DNA of 64,000 bases, from positions 248,001 to 312,000 of the forward strand of contig BGKB01000067.1 of assembly GCA_003116975.1 (NCBI GenBank). Reading direction: 5' to 3'. The translations under genes were made by a program, and so were the position numbers. Of this stretch, positions 51,686-61,530 are shown in pieces (within the stretch, counting starts at the first letter, position 1; every line of letters starts with the position of its first letter). The notes under the pieces were generated by a model, which searched no databases, had not been told where the DNA came from, and saw only the letters and a list, made by a program, of their open reading frames with translations. This DNA comes from Aurantiochytrium sp. KH105. Taxonomy: Eukaryota > Sar > Bigyra > Thraustochytrida > Thraustochytriidae.

Positions 51686-52141
51686 ATGGCGCGCAAGAAG
51701 CAGACAGTGTACAAGGCGGTGGGGGCCAAGGCGCCACGCATGAGGCCCGTCATGGTCTCTGAGCAGCACCAGCAGCAGAGGTGGCAGCAAGACAAAGGCG
51801 TGCTTGCGGGCGGGGCGAGAGGGGGCGCCCAGCGCGATCTCGTGCTTCCGCGAAACGTGGAGGGAAAGCGAGCGCGGAGACTTGCGACGGAAGAAGACCT
51901 GGACCTTATCATTCGCAGAGGACCTTTTCGACGTCTGGTCAAGGGACTCGTCCGCGAAAAGACGGACCTCCGAATATCGGGCGCTGCGCTCGCAAGTTTG
52001 CAAGAGGCCGCCGAGACCTACCTCGTTGGCGTCTTTCGCGACGCCGGCGTGAGCGCCTCAGCGTCACACCGCGTCTTTGTACGCTCCAAAGACCTCGCGC
52101 TCGCACGCAGAATTCGAGGTCTCGCGCCTTCTTGTGTATAA
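51686..52141 (+). CDS. Highly divergent histone H3 variant
   Basis: The 151-residue product keeps the H3 plan. The tail ARKKQTVYKAVGAKAPRMRP aligns with [20 protein letters not shown], retaining K4, K9 and K14 but with T3 to K, R8 to Y, S10 to A and K18 to M. The second tail half, including the K27/S28 region, is replaced by a Gln-rich stretch (EQHQQQRWQQ). The histone fold is recognisable: PFRRLVKGLVREKTDLRIS, then ALASLQEAAETYLVGVF, then VFVRSKDLALARRIRG. Loop 1 is one residue shorter than H3, not longer as in typical CENP-A, so a centromeric role is not obvious. AATAAA lies at 52144-52149, just after the stop, suggesting a polyadenylated, replication-independent message. Confidence 0.85.
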   Translation: MARKKQTVYKAVGAKAPRMRPVMVSEQHQQQRWQQDKGVLAGGARGGAQRDLVLPRNVEGKRARRLATEEDLDLIIRRGPFRRLVKGLVREKTDLRISGAALASLQEAAETYLVGVFRDAGVSASASHRVFVRSKDLALARRIRGLAPSCV

Positions 52142-52795
52142 TGAATAAATAATGAATGTATGAATGGATGGAAAGATGGATGTCATCATTTGATTGACGG
52201 TGCGTTCACTTACTTCATCAGCTGCTATGGCGCTTACTTTGGCTCGCTTGCTTGCTGGCTGGCTGGCTGGCTGGCGGACCCGCTGGCCCGCTGGCCCGCT
52301 GGCTGATCGGGTCAGTGCCCTTGCTTGCTTGTTTGCTTGCTTGCTCGCTCGCTCGCCTTCAAAAAAAAATTATAAAACCTAGACCTTGCCGGTGGAGATG
52401 TGAAGCCATGCCCCCACTGGCCTTTCGTGCGCTGATTCGTTTGCGAGACAGCAACCGCTGACTACTCGTACAAAGAAAAGAAACAAAGGTTGGTGCAGTG
52501 GCAGCTAGCCTGGGGATGATGGCCTGCCAAAACAAACCACACCATCATCACCCATTATCTTACTGAGAACAATCGAAAAAGGGTGTGTACTCTGTGCCTC
52601 TTTCTTTCATTCGTGAGGGCGCGGAGCGTGGCGCTTTCGGCTTTGGAGAAGAGAAGAACCTCGCGCGCTTGGCTGCCGCCAATCGTGGCGTCAACGCGTC
52701 GAGGGGGCGAAAAGGACATCGACGTGGCAGCGGCGTCACGGAACCAAAAGGTAGTGGTCTGGTTCTCCTTTTGGCTGTCAGTGCGGCGGAGGCCG
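52142..52795. other. Intergenic region with TGGC repeat
   Basis: It includes the H3 polyadenylation signal, a CTGG/CTTG microsatellite (about 52245-52345) and imperfect complementary segments GGGATGATGG (52513-52522) and CCATCATCACCC (about 52541-52552). No gene was recognised. Confidence 0.45.
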
Positions 52796-54529
52796 ATGCC
52801 GAAGAGCAAGCCGCCCTTGCGCAAAGGGCAGAGCACGCGGAGTACTGCAGGAAGCGCCACCGCAAGACCCGGGACGACCAAGAGCGCGGGCGCGGCCAAA
52901 GGTGCGAGCTCGAGGCGTCTCCCAAGCGTGATTCAACGGGCATCGACTGTCAGCGCCATTAGTTCGGGATCTCGAAAAAGCACCGCAAAACCATCGCTGA
53001 AGAGAGGCGCCTCCAAGACGGGCAACAAACTGCTCAAGAAAGATGGCAAGTCCAAGGCCGCTGCCACTGAAGCCACTCTTTTGGCCCGTGCAGAAAGCGC
53101 AGAAAACAAAGCCGAGGTCCAGCGTGAGCAACTCGAGCATGCCCTTATGCGCATGGCAGAACTCGAAGAGCAACTGCTCCGCGTCGACGCGTGCCGAGAA
53201 AAGGAAGTCAACGCAAAAATTTGCGCAGAAGACGAAGTCGAGGGCCTACAAACGCAAATAAACTTGCTGCAGGCGGACGTTGCCGAAGCTCGACACGAGG
53301 CCGCACAAAATGCCGAGGAGCGAGACACCGCCGTTGCGGCGCGCGCCGCCATGGAAAAGGAACGTGACGACGCTCTCCAGCAAGCTAAAGACGCGCTCTT
53401 GCATGCCGAAGCAATGCAGGCACAGTGCTCCATGGCGCAGGATGCAAACCAAAAGGCCCAAATTATCATGGAAGAGGCCACAAGTCGCGACCAGCTCCGA
53501 GAGGAAGAAGCGCGCAAAAGGCGCATCGAGGTCGAGCGTCGAGAGCAGGTTGCGCGCGAGGCTCAGGCTGACGCGCGCAAGGAGGCAACCGAGATTCAGG
53601 CGCGCGCAGATGTGGAACGCAAAGCGCTGCGTGCAAAATTACGTGCAGCAAGGGACGAGACTGTTCTCGTGCGTGATCAGCTTCGTGCGCGCCAAGAGGA
53701 GGTGGAGCTCTTGGCGGAAAAACTGCGTCAGCCGCGACCAGCGCTCGAGCAGGTGCGCGACGAAATGCGCGAGATCATTCAGCATCTCTTGCGAGCACTG
53801 CAAGAAAAAGTTGCTGAAAGAGACGCTCTGCGCGGCGGCGAGTCCCTTCGATGGAAAATCATTCACACCAAGATGGAGACGCTCACGGATCAGATTGGTC
53901 GCATCTTTGACATTTTCGCGTCCAAGGTCTACGAGAAGGAGGCCCTCATCGCTGGCCTCCAGGCAGATCTCGAGAAGCAACATGCGGCCCATGCCGAAAC
54001 CAAATCCCAAGTTGTCGTCGTGCGCAGCGAGCAAGACATGCTCAAGCTTCTCTTTCACGCAGAACCCAACCTATTTTTGCGCTCTGGATATCATCCGCGC
54101 AGTGGCGCTGCACGCTTTGGGGCCCTCGTAGCCAATGGCGCGCCGCAGCGCATCTCAAACCAGCGCGAATTCGCACGAAAGGGCCTTCCAAAAGCAAAAG
54201 GGGCGATGAGTGCTGTTGAGAATGCGAGAGGAGGCGGCGTCTCGGACGACATGCGCGCGCAGGACGAGTCGCCGGTTCCTTTGCGCGCGCGACTACTTTT
54301 GAGCGCCACGCGGGCCGATGAAGTTGCAAGAATCATTGAGCGAAACCGCACTTGGAATGACGAGTGCTCGACGCTCCTCTTGACGTGTTGTATCGCGTGC
54401 GGGGCCTTTTTCCTCGATGCGGACATGGCTTGGCCTTGCGCGTGTGCCTCTTCGCACGCCTTGACGACGGAGCATGAGGCGTATACCATGCTCGCAAGCG
54501 AACTCTACCCAAGTCCCGCACTTCTATAG
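52796..54529 (+). CDS. Long coiled-coil protein, hypothetical
   Basis: The 577-residue product starts MPKSKPPLRKGQSTRS; the frame is open further upstream, but without an ATG that looks credible. Residues 1-95 are basic and Ser/Thr-rich. About 95-330 is a near-continuous coiled coil (for example ELEEQLLRVDACREKEVN, later REEEARKRRIEVERREQ), then a shorter helical region to about 430 (RWKIIHTKMETLTDQIGR). The C-terminal 140 residues are not coiled and contain several cysteines (LLLTCCIACGAFFLDADM). No known domain was found. Structural roles at the flagellum, basal body or cytoskeleton are possible. Confidence 0.7.
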   Translation: MPKSKPPLRKGQSTRSTAGSATARPGTTKSAGAAKGASSRRLPSVIQRASTVSAISSGSRKSTAKPSLKRGASKTGNKLLKKDGKSKAAATEATLLARAESAENKAEVQREQLEHALMRMAELEEQLLRVDACREKEVNAKICAEDEVEGLQTQINLLQADVAEARHEAAQNAEERDTAVAARAAMEKERDDALQQAKDALLHAEAMQAQCSMAQDANQKAQIIMEEATSRDQLREEEARKRRIEVERREQVAREAQADARKEATEIQARADVERKALRAKLRAARDETVLVRDQLRARQEEVELLAEKLRQPRPALEQVRDEMREIIQHLLRALQEKVAERDALRGGESLRWKIIHTKMETLTDQIGRIFDIFASKVYEKEALIAGLQADLEKQHAAHAETKSQVVVVRSEQDMLKLLFHAEPNLFLRSGYHPRSGAARFGALVANGAPQRISNQREFARKGLPKAKGAMSAVENARGGGVSDDMRAQDESPVPLRARLLLSATRADEVARIIERNRTWNDECSTLLLTCCIACGAFFLDADMAWPCACASSHALTTEHEAYTMLASELYPSPALL

Positions 54530-55160
54530 TTAGTTTTCCTTTTCTCTTCTTTTCTGGGGGGGGGGAGGGAGAGAGAAGTGCAGCTCTCAATCGCGTAAAA
54601 TTCTGTCTCGCAACTGCTGTGAATCTTTGAGCCAATTGGAGGGAGTGCGAGTAAATTAGGAACACGCTCACGCAATCGTAACATAACTTCTGATGCAAAT
54701 TTATCTGCTTTTTTTTGGATTTTGTCACAAGAAAAGCAGACATGGCCTAACCTGGTCCAGCTTCAGGAAAGGAAAAGAGAGAGAGAGAGAGAGGTTTACT
54801 TCATGGAATTCATACCAATGGTATCATATTACGGGAGAAGACGAGCTGGACGTGCGGATCTCTTGCTGCTTCTTGTTGCAGCGCCGTTAATCGATCGATG
54901 CACATCGCTCGCTTCATGCAGAACAACAACAGAGATAACATAACTAACACAATTTTGGCGCACCGTCGATAAAGGGGTGTAGGAACAAAAGGTGCCAACC
55001 AGAAGAGGTTTCATGGTCACGCGAGGATAAAGTAAGGGAGTGCAAAGAAATTCAGAAAGAGGATGTCGGTCGGTCGGGCCCTGCCAGGACGACGATGGAG
55101 CATGTGTGGGAAGAAATCAGGAAATAAGCGCAAGGGCATGTTCATGGGATGCGTCAATGT
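54530..55160. other. Convergent intergenic region
   Basis: This AT-richer DNA between the coiled-coil and formin 3' ends has a G run near 54557-54566 and a GA repeat near 54776-54792. Short frames only. Confidence 0.5.
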
Positions 55161-58100
55161 CTATGCCATGTCGTAATCTTCTGCATTGGGGACGGAGGAC
55201 ACGGCCTTCTTCTTCTTCTTCTTGAGCTTGACCTTTTTAATGATGACTTCGCCGTCAGGTCCAACGGTGCGGATGATCTTGACCTTGGTCTTCTTCTTGC
55301 GGCTCTTTTTCGAAGCTGCGCTTGCGTTGCTGCCGCGCCGGGATGGTCTTCCTTGCCCAGAGACCTGATTGCGCTGGCGGAAGCCTTGAACAATGTCCTG
55401 AGCATTACCAGCGTTTGCCTTGTGGAAGGCAGCAAAGACACCTTCGTCGTGGCCTCCGGTTTCGCGAAGCTTCTTGAGCGTGGCTCTGCGCTGCTTTTCC
55501 TCTGCGAGCCGACGGGCGCGCTCGGCGCGTTCGCGTTGCTCCTCAACCAAACGCCGCGAGCGATGCAGAGCCATCTCGAAGCGGACAAATTTGGAAAAGA
55601 AGGTCTCCGGCTCGACCGCCGCGCCCGTCTCTGCGTACTCGCGCGCGAGATGCTGAAAGTCGGAGCGAACCTTTTCGAACTGGGTCTGCAGGTCGGCAAC
55701 CTCCTTGGAGGCCTTGATCTCGAATCCAGTCATTGCCTTGACAAAGCGGTCGCGCTTGTTCACGGGGGGGTTCCCGAGCTCTGTTTTGATGGCACGCACA
55801 TGCGCGGCGAGCTGATTCAGCTCAGACATGGTATCACTGAGTGAGACGTCCATTGCCTCCTTGGATGCCGGAAGGGAAAAGTCACAAAGTTGCGGGTACT
55901 TGTCCTCGCAGAATGCATAAATGAAGTCCATGAGCGTGCTTTTGCCCTTGTTATCCTTGATGGTGTCGAGCTTGGCGAGGGCATCGAGCTTGAAGCCCCA
56001 GGCACCGCCACGCGGGGTATCTCCGTTGAGGTAGTTTCCAACGGCGAGGACAATTTCTAGCAGCTGCTGAAGCTGCTTGGACTTGCTGATCTCAATGCAT
56101 GCCTCCCGCACGAGCCTGATTTTCTCAAAAATGCGCGCCGTATCTGACTCAAAGTTGTGCCGGCACGCGACAGCTTCCAGCCGGCCCTTGAGACCGGGAA
56201 TGCTGGAAACAGCAAGGAGAAACTGGTCCTCGCGGGCAAGCTTGCGCGGATCGCCACTTGTCTCTTGAAAGTTGCGGATGAGCTGAATTTCGTCTTCCGT
56301 GGGAACGGCCGTGAGGAGAACAACCGTGTGCTCGGGAGAGAGCAGCGTGTCGTCCATGGTGAGAATGGCGTCTACAATCTCGGTATCGCTGGCACGGATC
56401 TTGGATAGCGCAATGCCAACGTTTTGTTGGCGCTTGCCGGTGACAAGGTGGACTTTGCCGAGGGACTTGCGCTTTTCACTTTGAGCGGCGGCAACCTTTT
56501 CCACTTCGGGATCAGTTCCGAATTTGCGCTCGAGCATCTTGATGTTCAGCTTGACGCGCTGATCGCTAAGCTCAGGCCACACGGTGCCCTCGAGCTTCTC
56601 CACGGGCACGGGGGTCCAGTAAATGTGCTTCATCTTGACCGTCGGATGAATGGCCTTTTTGCGCTGCAATCCGAGGCGTTTGCGAATCTCGGCCTCGGAC
56701 TCCCGGGGAGGGCCCGCTGCCCCTGCACCTGCCCCCGCAGCCGCGCCCTGTGCACCACCTCCTGGAGCCAGCTTCATGGCCGCGGAGCGCGCCGCAAAGA
56801 GGCTGCTCAATGCACCGGGGCCTCCAGCTCCGGGGGCAGCTGGGGGATCGGCGACGGCCGACTTTAATTTCACGGCTGCGGCCGCGGCAGTCGCCGCCAC
56901 GGCAAGACCGCCCGTCGCGGCTGATGTAGGTCCCGGAGGCGCATACTTGGTTTTGGCGCCGCTCTTGGCTGGAATCGGGGCGAGCTCGAGCGAACCAGGC
57001 ATGTTGGGCAATGGACAGGCCGGGATCGGCGAAGGTTTAGCGCCGGGAATGAGACCCGCAGGCGCGAGGCCGGTCGAGTCAAGCTTGCCCGTGTATGCAA
57101 CGGCAGCAGTGGCGCTGGGCTTGTCGGCGTCATCGAGGTCTTCCTCGACCGGTTTACCCTTGTGGGACTCGGCAAGCTTCTTTTGCAAGGAGGTGATCTC
57201 GTCGCGAAGCTGTATAATCTGACCTTGGAGAATGGTGACTTCCTCTGGAGCACTGTTGCGGCCGCTGACCCCCTTGGCGGCAGAAGCTGCTGCTGCGGCT
57301 GCTGCCTGAGCGGCCTTGCGGCTGCCATTCTTGGCCTGATTGCCCCCCGAGCTGCCTCGAAGCTGGGACTCGAGGTCCTTGATTTTTTGGCGCTGCTGGC
57401 CAATGATGTCCTGCCCCGAACTCATTTGCCCGAGGCGTTCATCGAGCTCGGCGCGTTTATCGAGAAGTTCGGAAAGGATCTGGTAGTTGAGCCGGAGACC
57501 CTTGCCCGTGTCTGAGCGGCGCGAGTAATCGGTGGCCTCGGAAACGAAGCGGGCAACGCCCTCCCACGTGGGCACGGCTAGCGTCCGCTCCGAGGGAATG
57601 AGTAACAAGGTCTGCGAGGTCTCGAGCAAAAGGTCGGCGCACCCCGCAGCTTGTGCGGATCGCAGCAAATAATCAAAGACGTGTTCTTGATTGCTCAGAT
57701 CGATTTCGGCGTCATCCAGACTCGATGTGCCCGAAATCAATGCAAAGGTGACTTCTTTGTGGTCCTCTGCAAGCATGTCTTCAAAGACTTGAAACTGTGT
57801 GGCGATGGTGGCGTAGGACTGATCATCCTCGTCGCTGGCCTCTTGAAGCACCCGCTCAAAGACGCCCATGATATCGAGCGCGAGAAAGTCATTGCGCACA
57901 CGAACACGGTCTTCGACGCGAGAAGCCGAGTTGACGACGGTCGTGATGAGCATAGAGACGGCCGCGCGAAATTCGTTGTCTCCACAGTCGGCAAAGGTCT
58001 CGACGAGGGTCTGGAACCTGTGTTTCTCGCGCCAGCGCAGACGCAGGTCGTCCATGGCCCTCACCACCTTTTCGCGTCCCTCGATGGAGTAAAAGCAGGT

Positions 58101-58745
58101 GACGGCCAGGAGCATGACGACCTCCTGAGCCGTCTGAAGGTGCTCTGGGTCGCTGAGGTCCATGCCCAGCGCAAAGGTTGTGATGGAGTCCGGGATGGAG
58201 AGTACAGCTTCCATGCCGACCCTGTTGTTCATGAGAGCCTTGTAACAGCTCATAATTTGCGGCAGGATTTGCGATTCTTTTTCGTTACGGTCCGCGCGGC
58301 CCGTGTACCAGCGCGTGAGGTCGATGAGGACGGAGACGCCGTCGGCATCGATAAAGTCAAGCAGGAACTGCTTGTGCGCGGTGCGCATCACAGCATAGAG
58401 CTCGCCGGCCTCACTGACGGTGATGACGGGCTCGCTCGTGACGGAACGTCTCCTGGAGATGAGGTCAACCCAAAAGGATGCGTTTCGCTTTTCGGCCGAT
58501 GCTCCTGAGCGCGCCTCATTTTCGTCGTTCTTGACCATGCTTTTGTGCGCCTTGATGAGATCCCATTTTTTCGCCGGGCTCTGCTCGCGCATCATGGTGG
58601 TGCGCGTGGCCTCGGGTAGGGCCATGGCTTCGAGCGCCGCGGCGAAGAGCTCGTCCAGCTTGGCGCCAGTCGGGCGCTCTTCATCGTCGACGGACGTCGT
58701 TCGCGCCCTCGAGACCCGCTTGCTCCCCGTCTTTCTTGACCACAT
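55161..58745 (-). CDS. Diaphanous-type formin (GBD/FH3 plus FH2), weak FH1
   Basis: Actin nucleator and elongator. The single-exon product has 1194 residues from MWSRKTGSKRVSRARTT. Residues about 20-400 fit the Rho-binding GBD/FH3 armadillo region (LDELFAAALEAMALPEAT at the start). A coiled-coil stretch lies at about 420-540. The region that should be FH1 (about 545-680) has only scattered prolines (PIPACPLPNMPG), without long polyproline runs. FH2 begins near residue 695 (MKHIYWTPVPVEKLEGTVW). Conserved FH2 motifs are QNVGIALSKI and GNYLNGDTPRGGAWGFKLDA. A post-FH2 helix precedes a Lys-rich C-terminus (KVKLKKKKKKA), which could serve as an autoregulatory DAD-like basic region. The weak FH1 suggests less use of profilin-actin. 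Confidence 0.92.
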   Translation of the reverse strand: MWSRKTGSKRVSRARTTSVDDEERPTGAKLDELFAAALEAMALPEATRTTMMREQSPAKKWDLIKAHKSMVKNDENEARSGASAEKRNASFWVDLISRRRSVTSEPVITVSEAGELYAVMRTAHKQFLLDFIDADGVSVLIDLTRWYTGRADRNEKESQILPQIMSCYKALMNNRVGMEAVLSIPDSITTFALGMDLSDPEHLQTAQEVVMLLAVTCFYSIEGREKVVRAMDDLRLRWREKHRFQTLVETFADCGDNEFRAAVSMLITTVVNSASRVEDRVRVRNDFLALDIMGVFERVLQEASDEDDQSYATIATQFQVFEDMLAEDHKEVTFALISGTSSLDDAEIDLSNQEHVFDYLLRSAQAAGCADLLLETSQTLLLIPSERTLAVPTWEGVARFVSEATDYSRRSDTGKGLRLNYQILSELLDKRAELDERLGQMSSGQDIIGQQRQKIKDLESQLRGSSGGNQAKNGSRKAAQAAAAAAASAAKGVSGRNSAPEEVTILQGQIIQLRDEITSLQKKLAESHKGKPVEEDLDDADKPSATAAVAYTGKLDSTGLAPAGLIPGAKPSPIPACPLPNMPGSLELAPIPAKSGAKTKYAPPGPTSAATGGLAVAATAAAAAVKLKSAVADPPAAPGAGGPGALSSLFAARSAAMKLAPGGGAQGAAAGAGAGAAGPPRESEAEIRKRLGLQRKKAIHPTVKMKHIYWTPVPVEKLEGTVWPELSDQRVKLNIKMLERKFGTDPEVEKVAAAQSEKRKSLGKVHLVTGKRQQNVGIALSKIRASDTEIVDAILTMDDTLLSPEHTVVLLTAVPTEDEIQLIRNFQETSGDPRKLAREDQFLLAVSSIPGLKGRLEAVACRHNFESDTARIFEKIRLVREACIEISKSKQLQQLLEIVLAVGNYLNGDTPRGGAWGFKLDALAKLDTIKDNKGKSTLMDFIYAFCEDKYPQLCDFSLPASKEAMDVSLSDTMSELNQLAAHVRAIKTELGNPPVNKRDRFVKAMTGFEIKASKEVADLQTQFEKVRSDFQHLAREYAETGAAVEPETFFSKFVRFEMALHRSRRLVEEQRERAERARRLAEEKQRRATLKKLRETGGHDEGVFAAFHKANAGNAQDIVQGFRQRNQVSGQGRPSRRGSNASAASKKSRKKKTKVKIIRTVGPDGEVIIKKVKLKKKKKKAVSSVPNAEDYDMA

Positions 58746-60311
58746 CCTGCCGGTCTAGCTAGCCTCTGGCTACACGCAGCCTCTGGCTACACGCACGCAC
58801 GCACGCACGCACGCACGCAGGCAGGCGGCCGCGCAGGCAGGCAGGCAGGCAGGCAGGCGGGATTGCAGTGCTAAGCGGGCACGCGCTGCACCCAAAACAG
58901 CTCGCGCAAGCGACACGCGCTGCACCTGAAAAGTAAATGTTGGCGTGTGCACCGACCTTGCCTTCGCGCCGCGAGCTTGCGCCGGACGAGACGCGGCGAG
59001 GACCGGCGCGGCGGGCGCCGTGCGTCAGTCCCCTCGCGCGCGGCCGCAAGCAAGTCTGTCTCGGAACGCGATAGAGGTATTCAAGGCTCCCTCGCCCTCG
59101 CTCGCCCGCCAAAAATGGACTCAATCTCGGAGCGCCCCCGCTCGCCAGCGGCGGCAGGGGCGGCTGCTGCCTGCCTTGCTGCCTGCCTTGCTGCCTGCCT
59201 GCCCGCTGCGGTCGCGCGTGCGCCGCGGTCGCGCGCCGCGCCGCGGGGTCCCTGGCTCCGCTCCGCGCGCGCGAGCGCCTCGACCTCCGAGGTACGTATA
59301 TAATTTTGCGGCTTGCGCGACTTTGCGCTGCTTGCGCATTGAATGGGACCAGAGTATCGTATAAAGCAAGATGGTAAAGTCCGTGCACGCGCCTGAGCTG
59401 GCCTGCCAGGCGAAGCTAGCGCCTTCGCGCGGTCCCGCGGCAGCGGCTGGCCGAAACCGCGGCGGCAGCGGCGGGCGGCGGGCGGCGGCGGCCGATGGGC
59501 GAAGCATGCAGCGCAAGGCTGCGTTGCGAGGAGCGAGCAAAGCCGAAGGCGCCAGGACATTAAAATATGAAAACTCTGGGGCCGAAGGGGTGTGTGTGTG
59601 TGTGTGTTTGTGCGAGAAAGGCACAATTAGGAAAGGTAGTAATAGCAGCGACACGACGCGCAGGGGCCTGCTGCTGCTGCTGCAGCTGCAGGTTGTGACA
59701 GCGAATCAAGTAAATTGCCAAGTGGGCCGCCCGCGCTGGTTTCTCAGTCACAGATATTTTTGATGTAAGTTGCGGTGGAAGAGGAAGATGAGATGCGGGC
59801 CGCCCTCGCGATCGATGCCTTGATGGTGAGAGCTTGCAGCAGGCAGAGCTTGCAGCAGCCACTGTGTTCTGCCGCACCGTCGAAAGTCGAAGGTGAAGAC
59901 GAACGGACGATGACGAGAAGGAGCTCTGCGGCGCAGCAAGATCTGACAGCGGCGCGGCGAAAGAGCGCAGCTGCAGCAATCGTGAACGTCCTGAACACGG
60001 GCACATACGTGGCCGTCTTGGGCTGAGGAAGCAAGGCTCTTGCTTCCTTGCTTTTCACTACTAGGCCTAAGGAGATTTTTAGGTGAAGCCCAAGTCTCCA
60101 ATCAAACCAACAATCAGCTGCAACAAGCAAAAGTAAAAGCTAGCTCTCGAGATCGAACGTGAGCAGGTACGCGCGACGCGGGAGCCGACTCGCTGACGGC
60201 ATACTCGTGCGAAGGATCACAGTGCGCGCTAAAGAGAATCACGCTGCTGGCACCGCCGCCGCGGGCATCGTTCGTTGGCGAAGCGAGCAGGAGGGGAGGC
60301 GCGAGCGGGCA
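58746..60311. other. GC-rich intergenic region between the formin and TrmL genes
   Basis: It has CACG and GGCA microsatellites at about 58793-58857, a TG repeat near 59590-59607 and a CTG repeat near 59670-59690. Plus frames at 59371-59763 and 59775-60026 (ending VLNTGTYVAVLG) and several minus frames are open, but none shows a domain or convincing splice partners. Confidence 0.45.
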
Positions 60312-60800
60312 ATGCTCGACGTGGTGCTCGTGGAGCCGGAGATCCCTGGCAACACAGGCAATGTGATTCGGCTGTGCGCGAACGCAGGGTGGCGGCTGCA
60401 TCTCTGCGAGCCGCTCGGATTCTCGCTCGAGGAAAAGGCAGTCCGACGCGCGGGCCTTGATTACCACAAGGAAATCGTTGGAAAGGTCCAGGTTCATGCG
60501 AACCTGGAGCAGTGCTTTGCAGAGGGCGTGCCAGAGGCCGTGAAAGCCGGCAGGGTCTTTGGGTTTTCCGCGCGTGCCGAGGACAGCGTGTTTGATGTTT
60601 CATTAAGGCCTGGGGACTGCCTTGTCTTTGGCTCAGAGTCCAAAGGCTTGTCTCAGGCAGCGGCGCAGCAGTTTGCTGCGCAGCGACGATTGCTTCGCAT
60701 TCCGATTCTGCGCAGCACGCGAAGTTTGAACCTTGCAAACGCCGTGGCCATTGCTGGATTTGAAGCCCTCCGTCAAAATGGCTTCCCAGGTTTCACCTAA
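60312..60800 (+). CDS. TrmL-type tRNA (cytidine/uridine-34 2'-O)-methyltransferase, bacterial-like
   Basis: SPOUT-fold methyltransferase that modifies the wobble base of tRNA-Leu in bacteria. The 162-residue product aligns along its whole length with bacterial TrmL (157 residues in E. coli): MLDVVLVEPEIPGNTGNVIR at the start, GWRLHLCEPLGFSLEEK, RRAGLDYH, then the knot motifs CLVFGSESKGL and RSTRSLNLANAVAIA. The frame stays open upstream to about 60159 with Arg-rich, acid-poor sequence that would suit an organelle transit peptide, but it has no ATG there. Either a spliced upstream exon or a short cytosolic form is possible. A mitochondrial role or bacterial origin is inference. Confidence 0.88.
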   Translation: MLDVVLVEPEIPGNTGNVIRLCANAGWRLHLCEPLGFSLEEKAVRRAGLDYHKEIVGKVQVHANLEQCFAEGVPEAVKAGRVFGFSARAEDSVFDVSLRPGDCLVFGSESKGLSQAAAQQFAAQRRLLRIPILRSTRSLNLANAVAIAGFEALRQNGFPGFT

Positions 60801-61053
60801 GTTGCCGGACCTGTGATCGGGCAGGATAAATTCCTGGCTGACCTGGCGTTTCCATGCGAATGACGAAGCTCCATCTTTGGCCAGCGAATTTCACAAGGAG
60901 CCAGCGTCAGCCACAGTTCTAAAATGAGATTGACAGTGAGTTCATCTCGAAAGGGATCAATTGTCAAAAGTAGAAAGACTGCGCTGAGGGGTCCAATGCT
61001 TTCCAAAAATGATTTATACAATGAGCAAAGAAGCTCAGTTTTTGGCAGTATCT

Positions 61054-61530
61054 TCAAGAGAAGTACGTGGGAAAGACTTTTTCCAGCCAGGTCAAAAAAC
61101 AGCAAAAGTTGGAAAGAGGCGCGTTGTTGAGTGTGAGATTCTGCACAAAGGCCGCTTCCTGCGCTTCTGTTGGTCCGTGGACCGCAATGTGGTGGCACTG
61201 CTCGCAAAAGGACGATATCTCCTGGATGTCTGCAATTTGGATGCCTGGTTCTTCTTCGCTCACGGTCTCGGGCTCAATTGAGTCCGTGACGTCTATATTG
61301 GTTGCCTCCTGGAGTTGATTGACGAACTCCATCACATCGGGCGCAAGAGGCGCCACAAGGCCTTGCTGGGTGTCAGGGTCGTGCTGATCTTCGACTTCCG
61401 CTTGTGCGGTATAAAATTGAGCACTGAAGAGCGAGGAGGCCCCGGTTGGGTGGGCCTGGCCGTTCGCCGACTGCTGTCCCGCTTCTTGGTTGCCGCCGTT
61501 GGCATCGTTCGGGGGCCTCACGGGACGCAT
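61054..61530 (-). CDS. Hypothetical acidic protein
   Basis: Open frame of 158 residues from MRPVRPPNDANGGNQEAG. A polar Gln/Asn-rich N-terminus precedes a mildly acidic region (PDVMEFVNQLQEATNIDV and IEPETVSEEEPG). A CEQCHH..H segment near residue 108 could bind metal. The end (CCFLTWLEKVFPTYFS) looks unlike the rest and might be read-through into an intron; a further exon may replace it. No family was recognised. Its start codon overlaps the start of the divergent plus-strand model at 61529. Confidence 0.45.
   Translation of the reverse strand: MRPVRPPNDANGGNQEAGQQSANGQAHPTGASSLFSAQFYTAQAEVEDQHDPDTQQGLVAPLAPDVMEFVNQLQEATNIDVTDSIEPETVSEEEPGIQIADIQEISSFCEQCHHIAVHGPTEAQEAAFVQNLTLNNAPLSNFCCFLTWLEKVFPTYFS

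Noticed and set aside
50577-51743. A 388-codon Arg-rich plus-strand frame running into the H3 gene
   Set aside because: It is driven by GAC/GAG and GAGACC repeats, has no domain and overlaps the H3 start in another frame.
51686-52141. CENP-A (centromeric H3) assignment
   Set aside because: Loop 1 is shorter than in H3 rather than longer, and the H3 tail with K4 and K9 is partly kept, so the centromeric label is not supported.
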